Part shown: positions 45,594 to 58,559 of the stretch, one piece after another | Position numbering within the stretch: the first letter of the stretch is position 1 | Layout: each line of letters begins with the position of its first letter | Assembly: GCF_036711975.1 (NCBI RefSeq) | Contig: NC_091975.1 | Location: forward strand, 3,598,501 to 3,662,500 | Reading direction: 5' to 3' | DNA length: 64,000 nucleotides | Source of the DNA: Onthophagus taurus | Taxonomy: Eukaryota; Arthropoda; Insecta; Coleoptera; Scarabaeidae | Notes under the pieces: generated by a model | Seen by the model: the letters and a program-made list of their open reading frames with translations, nothing else | Told to the model about the DNA's origin: nothing | The model's database searches: none | Position numbers and translations under genes: made by a program

Positions 45594-47372
45594 TCAACTA
45601 TTTCTTGATGTTGCTAAAAATGGGTGCTCTTCTGTTGGACATCTTAAACTCCTCGCAAGAAAATTAGGATTTTTTTTATTAATCGGTTCTAAAATATTAT
45701 TCCACAAAGCTTTCGCAGCTAAAAAAATGAATTTAAATCTTATTAATCAAAAATTAATTAAAATTTTTACCTTCAGAATGAGTTATTTGGCTAAAATGAA
45801 AACAGTCAACCGAAAAATAATCTCTATCAGTAAACCCATCAGATCCAATTGGTATCTTAGACTCTTCAAATAAAGGTTGAACAACAACCGTGAAATCGTC
45901 ACGATTAAATTCATCGTATCCCGCTAATTTTTCCCCAATTTTTTGAAATTTTTTAATCAATTTTTGGAACTCATCCTTTCTATTTTTAAATCGCACACCA
46001 ACGAAGCACGGACAAAAGATTCGTTGGGTTAATTCGCATTGAGACGGTGAATTTGTGAAATTAGCTAATTGTGAGACGTCTTAAAATTAAATCGTTAATG
46101 AAATTAAAATAATTTTTAATCATGTTTTACCTGGTGGTGTAATTACGCTAACAAAAGTTTTTGGTAAATTATCTCGAAGAAGTCTTAAACTTATTAATAA
46201 ATCCTCCTGATGTTTTTGAACCGCATTTTCTGGGTTTTTATAAAAACAAATCGATGAACAGAAATCGTTTGCTCCAATCATTATTGAAATAAACTAAAAA
46301 AAGTAATGTTGATAATTATGTTGAAATTAGGCAACCCAACAAGCAAATTTTTTAAATTATTTTTAACATCAACCATCACATTTATTCCTTGCTTCTTAAT
46401 TCAATTAAAAGTAAAAATAAATTATAAATTAATCCATAATTTTAATAATAAATAATTCATCTAATTACTTCAATAATAATTCAATAAATCATTAAATAAA
46501 TCATTAAATTCCCTACTTTATCGACACCCTGTTTTGACATGTTTTGTTGTCAAACATCACTTTTTAATTATTAATTAAAATAATTAATTTTAATGAATTT
46601 CAACGATACTAAGGTAAAAAAATCCCTTCTTTACTTAAATTATCTTCACCCTTTTAGATTTCAACATATTTTGGTTTATACTAATTATTTTCATTAAAAT
46701 TTCTAACCTAAAAAAAATTTTCTAACCTTCCAATGATTTTGTAAGTCAGTTCTTGGATCCTTTTTAATTCTCTTGATTAATACTTTAGCCATATAAGGTA
46801 AATTATCGGAAACTGCACCATTCTCAGCTGGATTAAATTGAGAAGCCCGATCAATACTCAACGAGGGCCCCAAAGAATACCCGAATAAATTCGGGTTGTA
46901 TAATTTTAAAATATTAGGTAAGGTTAAAATTTTTCTCCAATTTTCTTGACCACCAATCGAGTAAACCATTCCACGATTTTCAGCAACTAAATTTAATAAA
47001 TTTGTTGCCGTTATCCCAAAACCTGCCGTTATACTATCTCCTAATGCTCCAATTATGTCGATATCACCCGGTCTTAATTTATGAACACTTTTCGGAATGT
47101 GTTTACTACGAGCATTTTTAAGTGAACACGGAAATGGTTCTAAAATTTGTCTTTGATATCTCTAAATGAATCAAAAAATTAATAAAAAAATAATTTTAAA
47201 CATTTTTTTTACTTACATGTTTATTTTCGTCTCTTATTTCCAAGTTCATTACCGAACGCCGTAATTGATGAAAAGGTTCTAAAAGGATTGTATCTAAAAA
47301 TGTTGGGTTTTGGCAAAATGTCTCTTTAAAAATAAATCCAATTAAGGAGAATTTTAAAATTGAACTCCTCAT
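45594..47372 (-). CDS. Phospholipase B1-like GDSL lipase, copy B
   Basis: Five exons: 47372-47217, 47161-46727, 46293-46131, 46079-45771 and 45718-45594, giving about 395 residues. It starts with a signal peptide (MRSSILKFSLIGFIF). Motifs are GALGDSITAGFG, IGANDFC and DCFHFSQITHSE, so the triad looks intact. It is a paralogue of copy A, lying 190 bases upstream of copy A's start codon. The exon layout differs. Copy B has no intron at the position corresponding to copy A's 44626-44571, but has one after NHWK, where copy A is continuous. Copy B lacks the GH of copy A's SQKGHAL, having SQITHSE instead, but keeps the catalytic His in FHFSQ. Confidence 0.87.
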
Positions 47373-48775
47373 TATTATTATGGATGTATTGCTTTTTAAT
47401 GTCAAGTTCTAAAACATAAATAAATTAACTCAATTAAAGCATGAATGTTTTATACTTTTTTATACAGACTTTAATTGTTTAATTTGTATTATATTTGATA
47501 AAACATTGGAATGGATAAATTACCCTGTTTACCTTGATGTTTTTCCAATTTTCTTCATACCTTCTTAAAACCTAGTAATTCACTGAAAACCGATTTTTAG
47601 AGCTCCTTGTTGATAATTCAAGGATTCGTCACTTTTTACATAAACAACTCACTAAACTACTTTATAAAACACTTGGAAACAATTTAAACAGGTTTGTTAA
47701 GAACTGTTGTCTCCCAAGAAAATATTTTTAATTATTGTTGATGGGTTCAGAGATGCATTTTAAATGAAATTGTTGTTGTTGACTAGTGTTAAGGTTATAT
47801 CTTTAATTCATGACGTGTTTAGTTGAAGTTATTTCGAATTTTAAAACGAAGAATCAATTGAGATCTTATTGTAAAATAAAATTAAACTGGTTTGCCTTGT
47901 TGTTTTAAGAGGTCTTTATATTTTGAAAATCTTTATATTTTGTTCTATTGAAGGTTCTTTTTAGATAAAGAGGTAACAATTTATGATTTGAAATTAAAAA
48001 AAATTAAAATGATTTTGTCGCTAGGAAATAATCAAAAATTAAGAAAAATATAATTGATCAAAAACAAAATTAATATATATTTTTTTAAAACATTTGTATT
48101 GATTAATTATAATATAATCATTTAGATTTAAAATTGCTTCTTATATCATCAAGTATATCACAAAATACCAATGCTTTAGCATATAAGCAATAAATACGAT
48201 CGCAAGATAATGATATTTAATATCATTAGGGATAATATAGAGTTCATTAAACTGTTCTTTTTACAAATCTAGAGCCTCGGCTGCAAGCAACCTCGGCTCA
48301 TAACACATTTTCAATGCTTTAGCATATAAACAACCGGTATGGTATCAAGATAATGGTATTTAATATCATTAGGTATATCACTCCAGCTTCGTTAATCATA
48401 TAGATACATATCAAATTAAGAGAATACCGCTGTATTTTGTTTTAAACCAATTTTAAGGGTATATGTTGCAATAATTGATCAAATTACAATTCAATTTAAA
48501 ACAATTTTATCAGATTAATGTAATCAATGACTAATAACAGATAACCATTTTCACGAAAGCAAATAAAGTTTATTACTAAATTACAACTAAATTTATCATG
48601 GATTCAACTATAACAAAAAAAAATTGTTTATATCCTATCTTCTAGAATTTAACGGTACTAAAGCTGCCGGTTTCGCCTGGAATAATTACGAAATTTAATT
48701 ACACTTAATTTTTATTTTCTGAGATTGCAATGAAATAATTATAAAAATAGAAATAATAATTAACTTAAAACAAAG
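47373..48775. other. Intergenic region between lipase B and the class B GPCR
   Basis: AT-rich DNA contains one pair of direct repeats and a small GC-rich palindromic patch, both listed separately. No gene is visible. The last part (48600-48775) is probably the GPCR 3' UTR. Confidence 0.45.
48169..48381. repeat. Direct repeat pair flanking a GAGCC/GGCTC patch
   Basis: Two copies of about 69 bases start at 48169 and 48312. Each reads CAATGCTTTAGCATATAA, then CAAGATAATG.TATTTAATATC, then ATTAGG. Each contains a small inverted repeat around TATTTAATA. Between them, at 48272-48299, is GAGCCTCGG...CCTCGGCTC, in which CCTCGGCT is repeated directly and the ends are complementary. Confidence 0.65.
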
Positions 48776-51357
48776 TTAAGTAAACGTTTCCCAACAATTT
48801 GATGGTCTAGGAATGTTATTATTATTCACAGACGTTGAAAATCTTACGTTTGTTGTTGCTGTTTTTCTTGGTTCTTGAGCGGGCCTCCACAGGCGAATGT
48901 TGTATCTTTGTTCGATATTTATTGCAAAATTTCGATAACTTTTTTTAATTTCATTATGAACCTAAAAGCAATTTTTAAAATTAAATGCACGGTAAGATAA
49001 AGTTTAAATGTGCTTACCTTTTTACTTAAATAACAAAATAAGATAGCTATTATAACACCTTGAATTGCTTCTATTGAATAAGTTAAATAAAAATAACCAT
49101 TCGAACAAGACTCATTGTCAAATAAACTTCGTTGACTCGTTAAAATTAAAGGAACTCCGAAAAGGGGGATTAAAAATAATATTGCTTTAGCGGCTGATCT
49201 AAAAAATAATTTTTATTTTACCTATCTGAAGAAAATTATTTTTAAGTACTTACTTTAAAGTTTGTCGATCTGTTTGAACTCTTCCAGTTAAAAGTACGCG
49301 AATAATATCCAAAAGAAGCAACAAATTAATCGCTAATATAAAATATTTAAATCCATCAGTAATCCATTGATAACCGTTTTCATCGACCATCCAACAAGTT
49401 TGATTATTAAAAATTGAGGAAACTATTGCCCAGCATAATGAAGGGATTAAGGAAACACCTTTAAAACAGTAAAAATACTTACTTAAATATAACTTTTTTA
49501 AATTTACTTTCTTACCTAAAACCCCTAAATACAGCCAATACATCTTCAAATTAGAACCATTCGTAAAAAATCTCGCTATCGATTTATGTAAAAAATACGC
49601 GATAACAACCATACAAGTAAAAACTAAATTTTTCGATAGATTTTCAAAGAAAGCTAATATTCGACACCAAACCCCGTTACCTTCTAAAATCGTCTGCGAG
49701 GTTTCCGTAGAATTGGTAACTAACGAGTCCAAGATGACGGCATCTTTCGATATAATCGTGAGAATATTTTTTACGACGATACAAATCAACAGGTTGCGAT
49801 ACAAAGGTAAATTAAAAGTTTCCCAATCTTTAGCAACTCGTAATTTTGAAAAAGCCAGAAATATAATTATCGCCGGCATTATTAAAACGATCGATATAGA
49901 AAGTACTATTATGTGAAAATTGTGACGTCTTCTGTAAATCGAGGCAAGTGCACAGCCAGATGTATCAGTTGTGTGGTTCCATTCACCATTTGAATCACAT
50001 TCTCGTTGACTATACACTAAAAAAAATATCGAAGACATAGTTTTTTGCGAAGCAACTATTACTAGAATTAGCATATGAACTAACGCTAAACCAAAAACTA
50101 GGAACATTCGGGTATATTGAAAGATTAAATTAAAATCAAAACTTACGATTACAAATTTTTTGACCTCCTGTAATTGCGTAAATTGGACATTCCAAGGAGG
50201 AATATGTATTTGCTTTGGCAGATTTCCAACATTGCCAACCATCCCATAACGCCGGGCATGGATATTCTAAAGCTAAAAAAATTATTGTGTAAAAAAAGTA
50301 AATAAATTAAGTTTATTATTTTACTTGGATTAACATTATAATCTTCGTCATTAAAAGTTTCGCAACATTCAATTCCATTATCAATACATTCCAACCATTG
50401 ATCTACGAAAAGTTGTGTTTTAAAAAATGGGGCTATGATCTCGTTTACAAAAGTGTCATTTTGGTATTCGAATAATGTAAGTCCTTCCATATCGATTGAA
50501 GGTGTGGCAGTTAACTGAATATAAAAGTTAATAATAAAGATTTCTTCTAAAATGATTTTATTTTTTGTCTTACATTTATAAAAGGAACTAAAAAATTTTC
50601 AGTTGCAGAAACGCGTGTTTCTCCAAACGAGAGACACCCATTCCTTCTGCTTGGCAGGGTATATTTATAACAATATCCTGCAACTGCGTAACCCCAATAA
50701 TCTTTTGGATAAAGTGCCTCGCTATCTCTATACCGACATTGGTACTTCGAAGAAATCTGTAAAAATATTTATAATAAAAAAATTATTATAATTGTTGATA
50801 ATTGATTAAAAGTGCGATTGGTTATCGTTAAGTATTAAATACCTTGTAAACTGTGACTATATAGAACAATTGATGAATATCCGGTTGAAGTTTTATTTAT
50901 TAAAATGTAAGAGGAAATTATCTATAAATTTCGATCGAAGTGAAAAAAATTGATGATTAATTCAAGTGCGTACATGCACTAGATAACAAATAACAACGAA
51001 ATAAGTACAATTATTATCGCAAAGGTCAATTAAAAATAACGGTTTAAGAGAAATTTTCTTGTTAACACGAAAGATTCTTATTGATTTATTTAAAAATATA
51101 ATAAAGTAAGATTAAACATAATTTTTGTTTGGTTATAAAAGATGTACTTACATTTTCTGATTCATCTCTTCGAAAAGCTTTATTATTTTTAAAAAGTTTA
51201 TTAATTTCTCTATCATCTAGCTAACAAAAAAGAAAACTTTTAAACTTTTTTTAATTTTTTCACCATTTCAAATTAAACTTACAACCGATTGGGAACAAAT
51301 TCCGCTCGTAAAATATAAAATAACGAACACCCCGATTTTGTTTAATTCGAAAGGCAT
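48776..51357 (-). CDS. Class B (secretin-like) G protein-coupled receptor, divergent
   Basis: Nine exons: 51357-51283, 51220-51152, 50756-50574, 50514-50325, 50272-50147, 50016-49516, 49458-49254, 49198-49018 and 48961-48776, giving about 571 residues. A signal peptide is followed by a long cysteine-rich extracellular region. It ends in a hormone receptor motif (CPALWDGWQCW, CPIYAITGGQKIC, RECDSNGEWN). Seven membrane segments follow, including KSAAKAILFLIPLFGV (TM6) and GVIIAILFCYLSKK (TM7). Class B receptors bind peptide hormones and signal mainly through Gs. The polar residues normally forming the class B core (His in TM2, Glu in TM3, Thr in TM6, Tyr in TM7) all appear replaced. The closest relatives cannot be fixed without a search. 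Confidence 0.82.
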
Positions 51358-51684
51358 CGTGTGCCAGGTTTGTTGTAAAACTGGAAATATAATACTTGAA
51401 AATAAGATTTTTATCGAATCTAGCTAAGACAATGTATATGTGCTATTCGCCTTTATCTCTCGATAAGATTGTATTATTATAAAATATATCCGCTGGTTAA
51501 TCGATATTTCTACAATAAATTAAAGATTATATATTTTTTTAATTCACATTTAATTTTGAAACGTCTAAGTAATAAGCTATGTTTGTGTTATTGAGTAAGA
51601 AATTCTAAGAAAAGAAAATTTATTGACATCTAAACTTAATATTATGCAACCAAGTACGTAAAAATCTCATCTAGATCAATCAAA
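51358..51684. other. Short gap, GPCR 5' side to ADAMTS 3' end
   Basis: 327 AT-rich bases hold the presumed GPCR promoter and the ADAMTS 3' UTR. A TATGCAACCAAG motif lies at about 51643. Confidence 0.4.
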
Positions 51685-54600
51685 TTACGATGAAATTCTT
51701 AATAATTTATGTTTCATGCAAGATTTACAACAATATTTCCTAAAAAATCCTAAATTACAATATTTATGAAGTTGTGCTAATTCACAATATATCGATTGAT
51801 CCGCTTTGCATAAAAATCTCTTTCTACTCGATTTGCAGATTGGATCAGCTCGATTATTATTATGGCAAATTCGTTTTTCTTGTGGCGGGGAAGGACCACA
51901 AGTATAAAAAAGTTCACCATCCGGTGGAGGACAATGAGATTGACGAATTGAAACTCCAGATCCACATGAAGTAGAGCACTAAAAGAAATAATTTAATAAA
52001 AAAAATATTTTTATCATTTCTATTACCTCAGACCAATTTCCAAATTCCCAAAACGATAGGCATGGGATTCTATTGCAATGTCTTATTGATGGAGGTGGAT
52101 TTTCACCGCATTTATTCGGACTCACCATAAATTTCCAAGGAAAATCTATTGAATTTAACGATTTTGTTTCGTTCATTACATTTTGAGGTAGACAATAAAG
52201 CTCTCGATGTTGAATTCCGTGAGAGCCGCACGTTTTTGAACAAGATTCCCATTCACTAGTTATCCAATGAAAATTACAACTAAAAGAAAAAATATGCAAC
52301 CAAATATACAATCGGTTGCTATAACAACCGTAATTCATACAAAGTTGTGAAGAAGTTGTCAACACAATGAAATTTTTCATACAAAGATAATTCTATGGTT
52401 TCAATTTGCAAATTTACCTGTAATTGTTGCATTTTTCTATTGGTAAATGCGGTTTTGTTAATAACGAACATTCTTTTCTAGGTACGATTTTTCCGTTTTG
52501 CCCATCGAAACAAGCGGTCGTTTTTTGCCTAAAACCGCCGCCGCAAGATTTACTACAAGATCCCCATCCTCCTAAAATCCACACGTAACGAGATGGTTTG
52601 TTTAAATAATCTTTATGGATAAAGTAGTCGACTTTTAAATGCAATTTAATTCCACGATCGATTAATGATTTTGGGGAAAAAATCTGGAATTAAAAAGATA
52701 AAATTAAGGTAATTCGATTAAATTATATTATTTAGTTATTAAGTTAGGTTACAATTATTAAAATTAATAAGACAAGTGTCTACTTAGACTTCCAACATTT
52801 GTGTGTTAGATTCTAATTAACTTTTATAAACAATGATTTGAATGATAGGGATAGCTAAAATTCTGTTCTAATCATATATTTTCTCTTTACAGTGAATGAA
52901 ATGAAAAGTCGTTGAAGATGGATGTCTTAAATAAATGGTAAGTGACTAATATGTTATATATGTTTTTGTTATAATTAACCATTCCATTAATGGAAGGTTA
53001 ATCAGATATAAAGCATCACATAAATAATTAGGAGAAAGATTCAATTCAAAATTACTTACATAAATTACAATTTCTGACAATAACGGCCCATTTGCAGAAA
53101 TAAAATGTCTATTTGAATACTTTTTGTAATGAAACTTTGTTCCGGCTACGATTTCACCATGATAAAGTCCGGTATTTGGAATTGTAACTGAATAACTTTG
53201 TTTAGTACGATCTTTTAACATAAAAGCGACATTGGGATTAATAAAATCCGTTGTGGTTATGTTTGCTTCCAATTTTAAATTGCGCGCCATTCGTGGGATA
53301 ATCACCATTCTTTGAAGTTCTTAAAAAAATTTTTTTTTTAAATTTATTTGTTAAAGAACATAATTACCTCTTCTTAATCTTTTCCTATTAATGTGTTTAA
53401 TATTTTTACACTCAGTGTTGTTCCCGCCGCATATTCCGCAAGAATCCGGTCTTAAATTTGAAAATAATTTTCCATCGCAACCAACATGATGACAAATTCC
53501 CTTTAAAAATTATTTATAAATATATTAAGTAATTTTAAGAATGATTTTTTACTTGGATACAAATTTCCGTGCTACTTTCATAAGAACATAAAGTTCCATC
53601 AATTAAATTCTCTTCAGTAATAAATAATTCCCTAGTTTCTTTACTAATACAAATCAATTTACACTTTGAGTTATGTTCATCGCTTTCAAAAGCCAACCAA
53701 GTTAAATTTTTTTTGGGATCATCTTCAAAGTCCATATATTTCGGTAAATTCGAACATTGTTGGGTTCGTAAATCTTGAATCGGTTCTGAACATGGTCCCA
53801 AATTGCATAAACGCCATTCTTCAGGGAGACCAAAACAATTATTTCCGCCGTACATCGGGCTAAAACATCATTAATTAAAAAAGAAAAAGAAATTATTATT
53901 TTCATAATTATTTTACGGTGGGTTATCACATTTTCTGCTTCTAAACTCAGCTCCTATTCCGCAAGTTCTCGAACAAGGTCCCCAAGACGACCAAGAACTC
54001 CAACGTCCATTCTGGGGGTTATGATGTAAAGGGTTTCGGCCGAATCGTTTTAAATCGATCGTTTCGCAGTAACCATTAATGCACCACTAAAAAGATAAGA
54101 TGCGAAAACAAAATTGGAAATTATTAAAATATAACCTTATTAAATCCGCAATCGGTTCCTTCTAAAGGTGGGGCCCTTTTCGTTCGACACGAAGAAGGTG
54201 AATCGTCTTTAGCACACCAAAGATGCGAACAAACTTCAACTATATCAAAAGAACGACACAAAGAATACCTAAAAGAACTTAATTATTAAAAAAAAATTTT
54301 ATTAAATTTTAAATAAACCCGTCTCCGAATTCGACTCTGCATTGTTCATCCATGGTAAAAGCGAATTGCAAGCTTCCATTAAGCGGGATTTCGTTTCCCG
54401 TCGAGATTGGTTTGTTCATTAAACATTGAAACGATTTAATTTTCTCGTGGAATTCTTTTTTTGAACATTCCGACCACATAAATTTATGAAAGGTAGAGGA
54501 AACCATCGGTGCCATTATGCTTCCGTAATAAGAGTCATCCCCGCAAGTATTTCCATCTTTTTGGGCTCCATCATGAGATAACCCAAGACTTAAATTAAAA

Positions 54601-56154
54601 AAAAAGAAATTACACAGCTTGAAGGCCCGTTCGTGACGTCACACATAGGTGGGCAACTACGATTTCACACTTTGAATTAGTCAATGTTTAATTTATACTA
54701 TTCGAGTTTTGTAATGTTGTTAGTTTGAGGCTTAAGGTTTTTAATATAAAATAAAGTTCTTGATCGGGTCTAGTCGTGTGTCTCTTCTAAGTCTGTAATA
54801 TCGAGGTTTTACTGTATTATTATTTTTAACTCTTACATGTGAGCAACTTCGTGCGCAATAATAAAAGCACTCGTTAACCCTTCATCCCTATTTAAAGTAC
54901 AACTCCGTTTTGGATCACAAGCACCAGAAACGGGTGCGTAACCGGAAGGACCTCCAATATTCGCCCTCGTTAACCAAACGGCGACATCATGTCGTGGATC
55001 TTCTGGTTTTAAGGTACCGTGTAGTTTACGATTCCAAGCGTTGACATTTTGCAATGATTTAACAGCGTCTCCAAGTCGGATGATGGCGGTTTTCTTTTCT
55101 TCGAATAAAAACAACTTTGTTATCACCAGCTGAATGTTCGCGTTTAACGTGGGGTCTTGATAAATTGCGTTAACAATGTTCATTAGGGATAAAACGTACT
55201 GTTGGACGCGATCTTTTCCGTGAAAATCGATAACGGTGTGATCTACCGCTATTGCCACTTCTAACCAAATTGGGGATGATGTTGTGTTGATGTTGAGGTT
55301 GTTTCTTGCTGATGGAAAAAGATGTTTTAATTTAAATAAATAAAAAATGGATTTAGCTCACTTATTATTCGCGTTTCCCAAGCGGCATCAACGAAATACC
55401 CCAATTCATCGTCATTATTAGATAATTTCGTATCCAATTTAATCAAAGTAACATTGTTGTTAAAATCGGTGAACAACAAATCGTGATTATTATCTTGAGT
55501 ATGGCTGTCGTCGATATCGATATCAATATCAATAACATCACCAGTTAAATTGAAGTATTCCCATTTTTTGGACTTATTTAAAAATAAAGATCTTTTTAGG
55601 CGTTTTTTGAAAGCATCATAAAAATAATGAGCACCTAAAATTATTTATTTGTTAATTTAATAAAATTTTAGCTTACCATTTACCTTCATTATCTTTCGAG
55701 GGTTCTAAAAAGTACATTTCACTTCCTTTTTTAATAAATCCCGTTAAAAACTGGCCACAAAGTGATAGTGCAACAATCGAAATTGATTCGAAGCCGGAAA
55801 TCGATCCTTTAAAATAATTGCAGGGCGATGTGTTCTGTTGAAAAAAATTTGGGGCAAAATTTAAACCGGGCGAATCCAAATTTAAAATTAATTCCTCAAT
55901 TCTAACAACCCTTTTCCACAAAAAAAATTAATTAAATAAAAATAATAAGTAAATAATGCAAAAAAATACTTTATTGTTTTATTTTCTTCGTAATAAAAAC
56001 TGGATGATACATCCTGCTTAAATTTTTTAATTTTCTCAAAAATTTTTGGATAAACGATTCGATATTGATCGAAATTCTCATCACCAAACACTATAATTAA
56101 ATAAACCACTTTTATAAGGAAACATATCAGATTAACACGATTGAATGCGGTCAT
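51685..56154 (-). CDS. ADAMTS metalloprotease with C-terminal TSP1 repeats and PLAC domain
   Basis: Thirteen exons: 56154-55970, 55910-55684, 55634-55362, 55308-54837, 54588-54319, 54268-54136, 54086-53917, 53859-53553, 53500-53368, 53319-53060, 52683-52418, 52279-52027 and 51978-51685. They give about 1080 residues. Order: signal peptide, propeptide (CNYFKGSISGFESISIVALS), a KKRLKR basic site near residue 152, reprolysin domain with HEVAHILGLSHD (about 381-392) and the SIMAP Met-turn. Then come the disintegrin-like region, first TSP1 repeat (WSSWSSWGPCSRTCG), Cys-rich and spacer regions, three further TSP1 repeats (GGWGSCSKSCG, SEWESCSKTCG, GNWSECSTSCG), and a PLAC domain at the end. It would be a secreted zinc protease of the extracellular matrix. 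The exon 4/5 junction splits the zinc motif. Confidence 0.9.
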
Positions 56155-57785
56155 TGTTAACAATTAATTAAAACCCGAAATAATATCACCAAAAGTGTTT
56201 GAATTATACTGAGTCTTTGGTTTAAAAGATCGCGTTTATATGCTTCTACATGATCTTTTATTTTTTTTAATAGGGTCAATTGGGATATTGTATTTCTCCG
56301 GATTAAAGGAGACTGAAACTAAATATAGTTGCGAGTGAACGCATAACACTTGACACATATGCGTTTTATTGAACGCAACACAACTCTGTTTCGTTCGTTT
56401 TCGAGGAAACTAAATGTTTTAAATTTAGGAATTAAAACTGATTTATTTAAAGAAACATAAAATTTAAAAAAACATTAAGGAACCGTGTTTTACATTAAAT
56501 TAAATTTAGAAAATTTTTCTTTAAAATCAAACGACAACAATTTACATCTTGCCGATTTTAGAGAATCAAACTGTCAAATTATCTCTCTTCTCCTGTTCTT
56601 TCAAGTAAATATTTTCATTCTACGGTACATTCATAACCAATTACTCGAGTAATAGTTAATATTGCGAGTTAAGTCGACGAGTAAAGTAAATTTTCTAAAA
56701 TGCTGTGAACGGTCAAGTGTATTCATGTGTTTTTGTTATTGTCACGCCTCATTTGCTGTTTGGTATAACCTACTTATATTCAAGCAATATTTAATGCAAT
56801 ATTGATAATAGGATAAAAACGGTATTTGCTACTCTATTTATTTATATCTAGTGACGTAAGAAGATCAATAACTTTACATTAGAAAGTGTTATGGAGAGAG
56901 TACAGCAATTATATCTTGTAGTGGAGTGCGAATATCAGTTGAGTAACAATTAGTATTGATAGCTTAATAAATAACTATCAGTCATCTGGTGGTGTGTACT
57001 AGATTTCGTGGCGAGTGGCGCGAAGATTTAGATTTTGTGCTTTTATGTCACGGCACCCAAACACCTGGTATTATGGTATGGGATACCATAATATCGTATC
57101 ACCTCTAATTGGCATCTTTGGCAATTTAAATGCACTCCGATACATCCACGAGGTATTACAGCCTATTGTAACACCCAGGCTAAACGAACGCTCTAACACC
57201 ATGTTCCAACAGGAACATCCCACGTCTGTCAGAACTTCCTACACAAAGAAAGAGTAGAAATTCTCCCCTGGCCTGCTCGCTCTCCGGATTTAAACCCGAT
57301 CGAGTATGTGTGGGATATGATGGGTCGCTATATAAAGCGTTTACCACAAGCAGCAAACACCTTGCAGGAACTTCATCGTCATCAACAACAAGCCGAGGAT
57401 GAGATTCCACAAGATACCATTTTTTTTAACTTTTTTTCTTTTAGTCTTAAACTTAAAGGAATTTTATTTAAATAATTACATTTATGAACTTAATACTTTG
57501 CTATATGACCTTTTTGTGAGCTCTTGTAAAATTAGTCTCTGAGGATGGCCATGGACCGAAACTAGTAAGACTTAATTAATTAATAAAACCAGTTTCAAAA
57601 GTACAATACTGAGAAAATTAAATTTAATTACATTTTCACACATTAATCAACTGGTAAAATGGATTCTAATTATAATTATCTATTATAATATTGATAATAA
57701 AACTTAAAATCCCATCAAATTTTTATTAATTAATTAATTAATCATTAAAAAAAAGCACAAATATACAAAACAATTTCTATTTTAT
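56155..57785. other. Intergenic region, ADAMTS to Ly6 gene
   Basis: It holds the ADAMTS promoter side (56155 to about 56400), AT-rich filler, and a decayed Tc1/mariner transposase at about 57040-57430. A further AT-rich stretch contains the 3' UTR of the Ly6-type gene. Nothing else is recognisable. Confidence 0.45.
57040..57430 (+). pseudogene. Tc1/mariner transposase remnant
   Basis: The first part reads GIFGNLNALRYIHEVLQPIV, then FQQEHP. After a frameshift near 57240 a second frame reads PARSPDLNPIEYVWDMMGRY and continues RLPQAANTLQELHRHQQ. The NPIEYVWD block contains the last acidic residue of the DDE/D triad. The first Asp region is missing or degraded and there are no clear terminal repeats. 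It is a dead 3' fragment. Confidence 0.75.
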
Positions 57786-58303
57786 CTACATTATAAACTG
57801 AAATAATATCGAAAATACGACAACTGTTTTTAAAATCACATCCAATTTAGCGTTATTTGATTTCGAGCCGATATTGCAAAGATTATATTCACAACAGGTC
57901 GTGCAAGAATGCAATTTCGTCCTTTCCCCGATCACAATGCAACCCGGTTCGCATGTTTTAGTACAGTTTCTTTGTAGCAACCACAATTTCGGCTTTCCTG
58001 TCACATCCTCTGTACTCGCCGACATCAAAATACTCTTCACTTTGCACAAACGTTGATCGTTCGGGCATTTCGTGTGAAACGTCGTGTTATCTTTTAAATC
58101 TTGACAATTCATTCCATCTTCCATCGTATCGCAAAGATAACAATACAAATCGATTTGTCTTTCTTTCGATTGTTTCGTACTGTGTTCGAGATTTACAAAT
58201 GTAAATAAACCTTTAAAAAAATATTTAAGACTTTAACATAACCTACAATTTACTTACATGATAATAAAGTAGAAATGATTAAAATTTTCACATTTTTATT
58301 CAT
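57786..58303 (-). CDS. Ly6/uPAR-type GPI-anchored protein
   Basis: Two exons, 58303-58258 and 58210-57786, encode 156 residues. A signal peptide spans the intron (MNKNVKILIISTLLSCLFTF). The mature protein begins with LYCYLCDTMEDGMNC and has ten or more cysteines ending in CTTCCEYNLCN, the Ly6 three-finger signature with terminal CCxxxxCN. After a short spacer comes a hydrophobic C-terminus (VVVFSILFQFIM) typical of GPI attachment. Insect members (boudin, quiver, crooked and relatives) act in septate junctions or tune ion channels. The specific orthologue is not clear. Confidence 0.85.
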
Positions 58304-58358
58304 TTTTCATCATTTCTTAAACGCCAAATAAAAAGGGCGTTCACATTTTGTTAGAATT

Positions 58359-58559
58359 TTAAGAAATTTGGAAGATGTGAATGCTTTGTGTGGTTTTCAG
58401 ACCTACATTTTGGTCTTTACTGGAGTTGATAAGGACGCAGGCGTTGCGAAAGCGTTCGATAAGCTCAACGAGCTCAACTCGCTGTTGAGATAGTTCGTTT
58501 TGGTCGATATGACGAAAGTTAATATTTATTTTGCGGGGTTCCAACTTCTTCTTCTTCAT
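58359..58559 (-). pseudogene. Possible Ty3/gypsy pol fragment
   Basis: A 66-codon frame reads HIDQNELSQQRVELVELIER, then FRNACVLINSSK, then TTQSIHI. This resembles the stretch between protease and reverse transcriptase in LTR retrotransposon polyproteins (R.ELV.LIE.FR...FA...ELG.T.....H). There is no protease or RT core adjacent. It may instead be a small unrelated ORF. Confidence 0.35.

Noticed and set aside
58359-58559. Interpretation as a genuine small host gene
   Set aside because: The residue pattern fits a retrotransposon pol linker better, so it is listed as a possible remnant.
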